From the NCBI RefSeq assembly GCF_014648275.1, contig NZ_BMQU01000005.1:62001-126000 (forward strand): 64,000 nt of DNA, given 5' to 3'. The DNA comes from Pseudomonas laurentiana (GTDB lineage: Bacteria > Pseudomonadota > Gammaproteobacteria > Pseudomonadales > Pseudomonadaceae). Shown here piece after piece: positions 47,520-55,042 of the stretch; within the stretch, counting starts at the first letter, position 1; each line of letters starts with the position of its first letter. Both the position numbers and the translations under genes were made by a program. Below the pieces are notes generated by a model, which was not told the DNA's origin, ran no database searches, and worked only from the letters and a program-made list of their open reading frames with translations.

Positions 47520-48758
47520 ATGACCGAGACTCCGCACCCGCATCGCCCACACGTCGCCATCATTGGGGGCGGCCCGGCAGGGCTGATGGCCGCCGATGTG
47601 CTTGGCCAGGCCGGGATTGCAGTCGACCTTTACGACGCCATGCCCTCGGTGGGTCGCAAATTCCTGCTGGCCGGCGTCGGCGGCATGAACATTACCCATT
47701 CAGAAGCCTACCCGGCTTTTGTCTCGCGCTACGCCGAACGTGCCGACGAGATCAAGGCGCTGCTCGACGACTTTGATGCAGACGCCCTGCGTCAGTGGAT
47801 TCACGGCCTGGGCATCGAGACCTTCATCGGCAGCTCCGGCCGGGTGTTCCCCCGCGACATGAAAGCCGCCCCCCTGCTACGCGCCTGGCTCAAGCGCTTA
47901 CGCGACAGCGGTGTGGTTATCCACACCCGTCACCGCTGGCTCGGCTGGACGAGCGAAGGCACCTTGCGCATTGCTTATCCACAGGGCGAGCTCTCGCTCA
48001 AACCGGATGCTGTGCTGCTGGCACTCGGGGGCGGCAGTTGGGCACGGCTCGGGTCAGACGGTGCATGGCTGCCCTGGCTGAAGGCACACGGCATCGAAAC
48101 GGTGCCGCTACAGGCGGCCAATAGCGGCTTTGAGGTCGAGGCCTGGAGCGCACTGTTGAAAGAGAAGTTTGCCGGTGCGCCCCTGAAAAACATTGCCATG
48201 AGCCTGCCTGGGCAAACACCGCGCCTGGGCGAGTGCGTGGTCACCGAGCTCGGCCTTGAGGGCAGCCTGGTCTATGCCTTGTCGGCGCAGATCCGCGAGA
48301 CCATCAACCGTGACGGTCAGGCCACACTGCTGCTGGACCTGTTGCCCAACAAGCCTGTGGATAACGTTGCTGCCGCATTGGCAAAGCCTCGTGGATCACG
48401 CTCAGTGGCCAAGCACCTTCACAGCCAACTGGGCCTGGACGGGGTCAAGGCTGCGCTGTTGCGCGAGCTGACCGACCAGGCGTCCTTTGCCGACCCGCTG
48501 CGACTGGCGCGTGCGATCAAAGCGCTGCCAGTCACGCTGGTGCGCCCTCGCCCACTGGACGAAGCCATCAGCAGTGCCGGTGGAGTGACCTTTGAAGCGC
48601 TGAACGAACACTTGATGCTGCGCCAGTTGCCTGGGGTGTTCTGCGCGGGGGAAATGCTGGACTGGGAAGCGCCCACCGGTGGCTATCTGCTCACCGCGTG
48701 CTTCGCCAGTGGGCGTCGGGCGGGGCTGGGTATGCTGGAGTGGTTGAAACACTCATAA
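47520..48758 (+). CDS. HI0933-like flavoprotein (TIGR03862 family)
   Basis: 412 residues. N-terminal FAD-binding motif HVAIIGGGPAGLMAADVLGQAG; VGRKFLLAGVGGMNITHSE and VFPRDMKAAPLLRAWLKRL are family marks; the end GVFCAGEMLDWEAPTGGYLLTACFASGRRAG is typical. The function is unknown. ATG 47487 is an alternative start; ATG 47520 was chosen because TAGAAT at 47483 may be a -10 box and the FAD domain starts soon after. Confidence 0.9.
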   Translation: MTETPHPHRPHVAIIGGGPAGLMAADVLGQAGIAVDLYDAMPSVGRKFLLAGVGGMNITHSEAYPAFVSRYAERADEIKALLDDFDADALRQWIHGLGIETFIGSSGRVFPRDMKAAPLLRAWLKRLRDSGVVIHTRHRWLGWTSEGTLRIAYPQGELSLKPDAVLLALGGGSWARLGSDGAWLPWLKAHGIETVPLQAANSGFEVEAWSALLKEKFAGAPLKNIAMSLPGQTPRLGECVVTELGLEGSLVYALSAQIRETINRDGQATLLLDLLPNKPVDNVAAALAKPRGSRSVAKHLHSQLGLDGVKAALLRELTDQASFADPLRLARAIKALPVTLVRPRPLDEAISSAGGVTFEALNEHLMLRQLPGVFCAGEMLDWEAPTGGYLLTACFASGRRAGLGMLEWLKHS

Positions 48759-48807
48759 ACCAAACGCGTAGGCGCCGACAGGGTCGACGCCCACGCATAC
48801 CGCGCGA

Positions 48808-50139
48808 TTACGGCTTGCGCTTGCGCGGACCGGTGTTGAAGGTCGGCACCTTGCGCACAGGCTTGGCCTGTGGGGTTGCTGCAGGCGTTTCACCGCTGTC
48901 CAGCCAACGACCGAGGCTGCGTTTGGAACCACCCTCCTTCGGCTTTTTCGGTTTCTTCGGCTTTTTCAGGATCTGCCCGCTGGCGTCGGTCACCGGCACC
49001 CGGTGCTCTGGCACAAAATCCGGCTCTTCATGACGCGGCAGGGTCTTGCGGGTCAGGGTTTCAATAGCCGAGAGCAGTTGCACCTCATCAGCGCACACCA
49101 GCGAGATCGCTTCACCGGTGTTGCCCGCACGACCGGTGCGGCCAATACGGTGAATGTAATCTTCAGCCACGATCGGCAGGTCGAAGTTCACTACCAGCGG
49201 CAGGTCGTCGATATCCAGGCCACGGGCCGCCACATCTGTCGCCACCAGGATCTGGATCTCGTTGGCCTTGAAGCTGTCCAGTGCCCGCTGGCGTGTCGCT
49301 TGTGGACGATCACCATGAATACCGTCGGCATTCACACCCTGACCGCGCAAACGCTCGACCAGTTGATCGACACCATTGCGGGTCTTGGCAAACACCAGCA
49401 CCTGCTTCCAGCGCTGCTTGCGCATCAGGTGGCTGAACAGTTCCGGCTTGCGCTTCTTGTCCACCGGGACAATCCACTGTTTGACCGTGCTTGCCGCAAC
49501 GTTACGCGGACTGACTTCGATGCTCAGCGGTTCATTGAGCATCTGCCCGCCCAGCAGGCGAATCTCGTCAGAGAACGTGGCCGAGAACAGCAGGGTCTGG
49601 CGACGGTTAGGCAGCACGGCATAAATGGCCCGCAGCTCCTCGGAAAAGCCCAGATCAAGCATGCGATCGGCCTCATCCAGCACCAGCGCCTGAAGCTGAT
49701 TGAACTTCAGAGCATTCTGCCGGAACAGGTCCAACAGGCGTCCGGGCGTTGCGACCAGCAGGTCGACGCCTTTGCGCAGCTTCATCATCTGCGGGTTGAT
49801 GCTCACCCCGCCATACACCGCATAGGTGCTGAGCGGCAGGTGTTCGGCATAGTCCTGGATATTGCGGTGAACCTGCTCGGCCAGTTCACGGGTCGGCACC
49901 AGCACCAGCGCACGCACCGAGTTGCTGGCAACCTTGGCACCTTCCATGGTCAGACGCTGCAGCAGCGGCAAGGCGAACCCGGCCGTTTTGCCGGTACCGG
50001 TCTGGGCGGCGGCCATCAGGTCACGCCCGGCCAGCACTGCCGGGATGGCTTGCGCCTGAATCGGCGTCGGCGAGTGGTAGTCGAGGCGCTCGAGCGCGCG
50101 CAGCAAAGGTTCAATCAGGCCAAGTTTGGCGAATGTCAT
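48808..50139 (-). CDS. rhlE: DEAD-box RNA helicase RhlE
   Basis: 443 residues with all DEAD-box motifs: Q motif (SPTPIQAQAIPAVL), AAQTGTGKT, PTRELAEQ, VATPGRL, LDEADRMLDLGF, SATF, then ATDVAARGLDI and HRIGRTGRAG. The C-terminal tail is basic and includes a KKPKKPKKPK repeat encoded by a short tandem DNA repeat (about 48,940-48,970). RhlE proteins remodel RNA in ribosome assembly and RNA decay. Start MTFAKLGLIEPLL. Confidence 0.95.
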   Translation of the reverse strand: MTFAKLGLIEPLLRALERLDYHSPTPIQAQAIPAVLAGRDLMAAAQTGTGKTAGFALPLLQRLTMEGAKVASNSVRALVLVPTRELAEQVHRNIQDYAEHLPLSTYAVYGGVSINPQMMKLRKGVDLLVATPGRLLDLFRQNALKFNQLQALVLDEADRMLDLGFSEELRAIYAVLPNRRQTLLFSATFSDEIRLLGGQMLNEPLSIEVSPRNVAASTVKQWIVPVDKKRKPELFSHLMRKQRWKQVLVFAKTRNGVDQLVERLRGQGVNADGIHGDRPQATRQRALDSFKANEIQILVATDVAARGLDIDDLPLVVNFDLPIVAEDYIHRIGRTGRAGNTGEAISLVCADEVQLLSAIETLTRKTLPRHEEPDFVPEHRVPVTDASGQILKKPKKPKKPKEGGSKRSLGRWLDSGETPAATPQAKPVRKVPTFNTGPRKRKP

Positions 50140-50238
50140 GGCAATACCGTCAGGGGAATTCAGCAATGGCGGCAGTTTACCTTGTTCGACGCCCCGGCAT
50201 GCAGCACGCCGTTATCAAAACTGCCACAACGCCGCCCT

Positions 50239-51171
50239 TTACTTGGAAAATGCTTCCTTGCCCGCCTCGACCGCCGGAACGCTGCTGACACTCGGCTTAC
50301 GCCATTGTGGAACACCAATCAGCACGACGGCACCAATGATCACCGCCATGGCCAGGCACTCCTCGAAGCCAATCTGCTCGCCCGCAAACACGATGCCCAG
50401 CAGCACCGCCACTCCCGGGTTGACGTAGGCGTAGCTGGTGGCCGCTGCAGGGCGCACATGCTTGAGCAAATACATATACGCGCTAAAGGCCAGGATCGAG
50501 CCGAAAAACACCAGATAGGCCAATGCCCCCCAACCCGCTGCAGTTGGCATCTGCGTCATACGCTCACCACTGAGTGCGCTACCCAACAACAGCACCAAAC
50601 CGCCCACCAGCATTTCCGCCGCGCTGGCCATCGGCCCCTGAGGCAGTGGCAGGCTTTTGCTCCATACGGAACCAAATGCCCAAGAGGCTGCCGCAAACAG
50701 AATCAGGGCGGCACCCAGCGGGCTCGCCTGAAGGTTCGAGCCCAGGTTGAGCAAACCGATACCGAGCAACCCGAGGAGAATGCCTGCCCACTCCAGACGT
50801 GTGTTGCGCTGCCCCCACAACAGGCCGAACAACAGTGTGAACAACGGCACGGTCGCGACCGCCAAGGCCGCAACACCGGAGGCGACCCCGGCATGCTCGG
50901 CGACCGTGACCCCACCGTTGCCGCAACTGAGCAGCAAAACCCCAATCACCCCCGCCGCGCGCCATTGTGGCCACGTCGGTGCGGGCACCCCGCGCCAGCG
51001 CAGAAAGGCATAAAGCAACGTACCGGCGATCATGAAGCGCACGCCAGCCATCATCAGCGGCGGCCAGGACTCCACACCAATGCGGATCACCAGATAGGTA
51101 GAACCCCAGACCAGATACAACGCGAGGAAGGCACCGATCAACAACAGCGGAAAGCGACGAGAGGCAGGCAT
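50239..51171 (-). CDS. EamA/DMT family exporter (YedA-like)
   Basis: 310 residues with ten membrane segments in two EamA repeats (FLALYLVWGSTYLVIRIGVESWPPLMMAGVRFMIAG in repeat 1; ASWAFGSVWSKSLPLP in repeat 2). The family exports amino acids or drugs; the substrate is unknown. It is divergent from an Lrp regulator, which probably controls it. Confidence 0.92.
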   Translation of the reverse strand: MPASRRFPLLLIGAFLALYLVWGSTYLVIRIGVESWPPLMMAGVRFMIAGTLLYAFLRWRGVPAPTWPQWRAAGVIGVLLLSCGNGGVTVAEHAGVASGVAALAVATVPLFTLLFGLLWGQRNTRLEWAGILLGLLGIGLLNLGSNLQASPLGAALILFAAASWAFGSVWSKSLPLPQGPMASAAEMLVGGLVLLLGSALSGERMTQMPTAAGWGALAYLVFFGSILAFSAYMYLLKHVRPAAATSYAYVNPGVAVLLGIVFAGEQIGFEECLAMAVIIGAVVLIGVPQWRKPSVSSVPAVEAGKEAFSK

Positions 51172-51202
51172 GGCAGGCTCGAAATCGAGTAATTGAGGGG
51201 TT

Positions 51203-51228
51203 AGTTTAGAAAGCAGCCCAACTAAACT
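51203..51228. promoter_or_regulatory. Inverted repeat in the yedA-lrp divergent region
   Basis: AGTTTAG and CTAAACT are 12 bases apart. The site lies between the divergent exporter and Lrp genes, the usual place for an Lrp/AsnC operator. Confidence 0.45.
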
Positions 51229-51319
51229 TAAGCCACAAAACCTGTTTATAGTGCCGTAACAGTTTCAAAACAAAGGTTGTTGCCGCCCATTACCTTCTTT
51301 TCAAAAGACCTCTCGCACA

Positions 51320-51778
51320 ATGGATAAATACGATCGGATGCTCCTCGCCGCGCTGCTCGAAAATGGCCGCGCGTCCTTCGCTCAACTGGCCCGCACGGTC
51401 AATCTGTCGGCACCGGCAGTCGCCGAGCGGGTGGCCAAACTGGAAGCCAGCGGGGTAATAACCGGCTATCAAGCCAAGGTCGACATGAGCAAGATCGGCC
51501 TGCCCATCCAGTGTGTGATCGAACTGCGCCTGGCCAGCCACGGCAATCAACAGGCGTACGAGGCGCTGACACAGATCCCCCAGCTCACCGAGTGCCACCG
51601 GGTCACGGGCGACCCCTGCGTGATCATGCAGGCCGCTGTCGGCTCAATGCCGGAACTGGAAGACCTGATCAATCAGGTTGCTCAGTTCGGCTTCAGCAAG
51701 ACCTCGATCATTCTCTCAAGCGCAGTCGAACGGCGCGTGCCCTTGGGGCAACTGGATAACCCGGCGAAAAAAACCTAG
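51320..51778 (+). CDS. Lrp/AsnC family regulator
   Basis: 152 residues: N-terminal helix-turn-helix (DRMLLAALLENGRASFAQLARTVNLSAPAVAERVAKLEASGVI) and a RAM ligand domain (TECHRVTGDPCVIMQAAVGSMPELEDLI). It probably senses an amino acid and controls the divergent exporter gene. Its stop overlaps the convergent exonuclease stop by 4 bases. Confidence 0.93.
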   Translation: MDKYDRMLLAALLENGRASFAQLARTVNLSAPAVAERVAKLEASGVITGYQAKVDMSKIGLPIQCVIELRLASHGNQQAYEALTQIPQLTECHRVTGDPCVIMQAAVGSMPELEDLINQVAQFGFSKTSIILSSAVERRVPLGQLDNPAKKT

Positions 51779-52380
51779 CGATAACGCTTGAGCGTTTCGG
51801 CAATCTTCGCCGCAGGCACTTTCTGCAGGCTGCAGAACAAAGGGTGGGAAACCGCACTGACACCGTGGCGCAAGCGCAGTTCATCGGCCAGGTGCTGGGC
51901 CAGGTTAGCGGCCATTTCGGCGTCGGCCATGGCCCGGTGAGCGGTGCCCGTGTCTGGCAAGCCTGCCCAACGGGTCAGGGTGCCAAGCTTGTGGTTCGGC
52001 GCGGCGGGCAGCAGGCGCCGGGACAGCAGCATCGAGCACGCAAAAGGCTGGGTACGCTGACGGTTGATCTGTGCCAGTTCGTAATCCCAGAACTTCTGGT
52101 CGAAGGCAGCGTTGTGTGCCAGCAACGGTGTGTCGCCCACAAACTCAGCGACCTCGTTCATGACCTTGGCGACCGGCGGTGCACTGCGCAGCATGGCAGT
52201 GGTGATACCGGTCAGCCCCGCGACAAAGGCAGGCACCGCAAGCCCGGCATTCATCAGGCTCTGGTAACGCTCGACAATGCGTCCGTCCTCAAGCATCACC
52301 ACGGCCACCTCGGTGGCACGGCAGCCAGGGCCTGGGGAAATACCGGTGGTTTCAAAGTCGATGACGGCAATACGTTCCAC
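51775..52380 (-). CDS. DEDDh 3'-5' exonuclease
   Basis: 201 residues of the DnaQ-like fold: motif I AVIDFETTGISPG (Asp and Glu), motif II LLAHNAAFDQKFWDYEL, motif III GTAHRAMADAEMAANL (His and Asp). It resembles the proofreading subunit and similar stand-alone exonucleases that trim DNA or RNA ends. It lies 19 bases downstream of the NYN-domain gene, so the two may be co-transcribed. Confidence 0.93.
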   Translation of the reverse strand: MERIAVIDFETTGISPGPGCRATEVAVVMLEDGRIVERYQSLMNAGLAVPAFVAGLTGITTAMLRSAPPVAKVMNEVAEFVGDTPLLAHNAAFDQKFWDYELAQINRQRTQPFACSMLLSRRLLPAAPNHKLGTLTRWAGLPDTGTAHRAMADAEMAANLAQHLADELRLRHGVSAVSHPLFCSLQKVPAAKIAETLKRYR

Positions 52381-52399
52381 AAGAACCTCTGGTTTGAAC

Positions 52400-52879
52400 T
52401 CAATGCTTGAGCAGCAACTCGCCTTCGATGGGCACGTAGCGACTGGCGGCGCGGATCAGTGAATTGGCGGTGAGCCCCGGCACACCATAGGCGACCGCCT
52501 CGACCCCATGACGGCTGATGATGCGTTCAAGCAGCAGATCGAAGTCACCATCGCCCGAAGCGAGTACCACTTCATCAACCCGTGCGGCGGCATCCATCAC
52601 GTCCAGGGTGATGCCCACATCCCAGTCACCCTTGGCCGAGCCATCGCTGCGCTGGATGTAAGGCTTGAGTTTGACGGTGAAACCAAGGTTGCGCAGGATC
52701 TGCTGAAATTGCTGTTGCTTGCTGTCACCACGGTCGATGGCATAGGCAACAGCCTCGACGATCTGCCCATGCTGGCTGACATCAGCCCAGAACGCGGCGT
52801 AGTTGAAGTGACAACCATAGGCCTGACGCACGGTGTAGTAGAGGTTCTGCACATCGGCGAACACTGCGATTTTCTTCAC
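52400..52879 (-). CDS. NYN domain (LabA-like) protein
   Basis: 159 residues. AVFADVQNLYYTVRQ, GDWDVGITLDVM and VVLASGDGDFDLLLE supply the acidic residues of the PIN-like NYN nuclease fold. Such proteins are probable RNases, but the target is unknown. It precedes an exonuclease gene. Confidence 0.92.
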   Translation of the reverse strand: MKKIAVFADVQNLYYTVRQAYGCHFNYAAFWADVSQHGQIVEAVAYAIDRGDSKQQQFQQILRNLGFTVKLKPYIQRSDGSAKGDWDVGITLDVMDAAARVDEVVLASGDGDFDLLLERIISRHGVEAVAYGVPGLTANSLIRAASRYVPIEGELLLKH

Positions 52880-52973
52880 CGTACTTCCTCATCACGCCCA
52901 GGGACTGGCTGACCGTGTCAGCCGTTACGGCGCACAGTATGCCAGCCCTGGGGTAACTGCGGGTATTTGCGGC

Positions 52974-53723
52974 TCAGACGAAGGAGTCGTCGTCGCTGAA
53001 GAAACCACCATCGTCGCTGTAGTCGGTGTCCATGAAGCCACCCTGATCATTGCCATAACCGCCATTGTCGGCGGTCAAGCGCTGCTCATCATTGCTCCCC
53101 CAGCCGCTATCGCTGGCCGGGGCCGGCTCTTCCTTGATCACCTCGGTCACCGTTTCAGGTTGCGAGTGGTGATTGAACAGGCTGCTGATGCCCTGCGCGA
53201 GCATCACCCCACCCGCAACACCGGCGGCAGTCTGCAAGGCCCCCCCCAGGAAACTGCTGGCACCGCCACGGGCTGGCGCAGCAGCAGGTTGTGCATACGC
53301 TTGCGGCTGCGGCGCGACACCTGGCGAGTTGAACGAACTGGCCGGCGCCGGCTCGCGCCAACCGCCAGTGCTGGCGGGCGGTGGCGAGGCTGGCTGACTG
53401 GCGGCCGCTTGAGGTTGAGGCTGTCGGGTGCCGCTGCCGAAGATGCCGGACAGAAACCCACCGCTGCTTTGAGTCGTCGCCGCGACCTGGGCCTTCGCCT
53501 GGGTGAGTTCAGCCTGCAGTTGCTTGTTCTGTTCGTCGAGGCGCTTGATGGCAGCCTCCTGGACCAGAATTGCCTGAGTCATGTAGTACGGGGCCGCGCT
53601 CTGCTGTTGCAGATGCTCGGCGATCCGCGCTTGAGCCTGGGCGTCTCGTGGTGCAGACGCGGCCTCGGCCTGCTTGAGCTTGGCAAACAGGCCATCGATC
53701 AGGGCTTGCTCTTCGCTGTTCAT
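52974..53723 (-). CDS. DUF2076 domain protein
   Basis: 249 residues. The N-terminal part (NSEEQALIDGLFAKLKQAEAASAPRDAQAQARI) is helical, with a coiled coil near 65-90; the middle is Pro/Ala/Gln-rich and disordered; a glycine-rich hydrophobic patch (GGALQTAAGVAGGVMLAQGISSLF) follows; the tail is very acidic (DTDYSDDGGFFSDDDSFV). The layout matches periplasmic ligand-binding sensor-like DUF2076 proteins. The function is unknown. Start MNSEEQ. Confidence 0.9.
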   Translation of the reverse strand: MNSEEQALIDGLFAKLKQAEAASAPRDAQAQARIAEHLQQQSAAPYYMTQAILVQEAAIKRLDEQNKQLQAELTQAKAQVAATTQSSGGFLSGIFGSGTRQPQPQAAASQPASPPPASTGGWREPAPASSFNSPGVAPQPQAYAQPAAAPARGGASSFLGGALQTAAGVAGGVMLAQGISSLFNHHSQPETVTEVIKEEPAPASDSGWGSNDEQRLTADNGGYGNDQGGFMDTDYSDDGGFFSDDDSFV

Positions 53724-53962
53724 GAACAACCTCATTGGATAACTGGAGAAACAGACTCACTGATAATGGGGCGCACGGCCAGTGATTCAATACACCCAAA
53801 GGATGAAACTTTTTTCAGGTCAACGGCCATCACCGAAGCAATATGGACTGAAGAATCTACCCCGCGTTCGTTTCACTGCACGCTATTTCTTTCTGACCAA
53901 CGGTAGAGACCCCGTAGCTAGGGTATGCTCGGGCATCACCTGGAACCCGCCAAGCCGCGCCG

Positions 53963-55042
53963 ATGATCCGATTACTGCGCAATACCCTGCTGACGCTGTT
54001 ACTGACCGTTGCCCTGCTCTGGGCCCTGGCCTCACACCTGAGCTGGCAACCCGAGCCCCGCGAAGACCTGCCAGTCAGTTGCACGACCAGCAGCGCGCCA
54101 CTGGTGCCTGGCCAGGCACTCAAGGTCATGACCTGGAACGTGCAGTACCTGGCCGGCAAGCGCTACGTCTTCTGGTACGACGAAGGACGCGGCAGCGATA
54201 CACGGCCCACCGCCGAAGACCTCGCGCACAACCTCGACGAGGTGGCCCGCGTGATTCGTGCCGAACAGCCCGATATCGTCCTGCTCCAGGAACTGGACAA
54301 CAATGCCAAGGCCACAGGCTATGACGATCAACTGGCGTTGCTGCGTGAACGCCTGGTCGACCTCTATCCGTGTGCGGTACAGGCCTACGACTGGAAAGCG
54401 GAGTTTGTCCCGGACTGGCATATTTTCGGCAGTGTTGGCCGCAGCCTGGCAACCTTGAGCCGCTACCCGATCAGCAAGGCTCAACGCCAGCAACTGCCAA
54501 CAACCGCGAGCAACGCACTGAGTCGCCTGCTCCAGCCCCAGCACGCGGTGCTGACCAGTTACCTGCCGCTGCGTGACGGCGGCCAGTTGGCGGTACTCAA
54601 CACCCGCCTGGCGCACTATGAGACACAGAGTGATATTCAGCGCCAACAGGTTCAGGCGCTGGTTCAACACCTTGGCCGCCTGGAACGCCAAGGCACAGCA
54701 TGGTTGATCGGAGGGGATCTCAACATGCTGCCACTCGGGCAGTACCGCCGCCTCACACCCCAGCAGCGCGGGTTGTACGCTGCTGACAGCGACCTGCACC
54801 TGCTCTGGGACACATACCCGATGATCCCCAGCAATGCCGAGGCCAGCGGTGCCGATCGCGCCCGCTGGCTCACCCATTATCCCAACGACCCCAGCGTGAG
54901 CGCTCCGGACCGAACCCTCGACTACCTGCTCCACAGCCCCAAACTCAAGCGCGTCAGCGCGCAGGTGCTGCAACAGGACACGCTGGAAATCTCCGACCAC
55001 CTCCCCGTGAGCGCTCGCCTGCTGCTGCCGATAGCGCCTTAG
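53963..55042 (+). CDS. Endonuclease/exonuclease/phosphatase family protein
   Basis: 359 residues. A single N-terminal membrane helix (LLTLLLTVALLWALA) anchors or exports the protein. The EEP domain has MTWNVQYL, DIVLLQELDNN, LIGGDLNMLP and SDHLPVSARLLL, the usual metal and catalytic residues. It may hydrolyse phosphodiesters outside the cytoplasm. Its stop codon directly abuts the hrpB stop. Confidence 0.92.
   Translation: MIRLLRNTLLTLLLTVALLWALASHLSWQPEPREDLPVSCTTSSAPLVPGQALKVMTWNVQYLAGKRYVFWYDEGRGSDTRPTAEDLAHNLDEVARVIRAEQPDIVLLQELDNNAKATGYDDQLALLRERLVDLYPCAVQAYDWKAEFVPDWHIFGSVGRSLATLSRYPISKAQRQQLPTTASNALSRLLQPQHAVLTSYLPLRDGGQLAVLNTRLAHYETQSDIQRQQVQALVQHLGRLERQGTAWLIGGDLNMLPLGQYRRLTPQQRGLYAADSDLHLLWDTYPMIPSNAEASGADRARWLTHYPNDPSVSAPDRTLDYLLHSPKLKRVSAQVLQQDTLEISDHLPVSARLLLPIAP

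Noticed and set aside
49003-51192. 729-codon open frame on the plus strand
   Set aside because: It lies antisense to rhlE and the EamA exporter, both with complete family motifs. Its composition (Gln, His, Arg) is that of a shadow frame.
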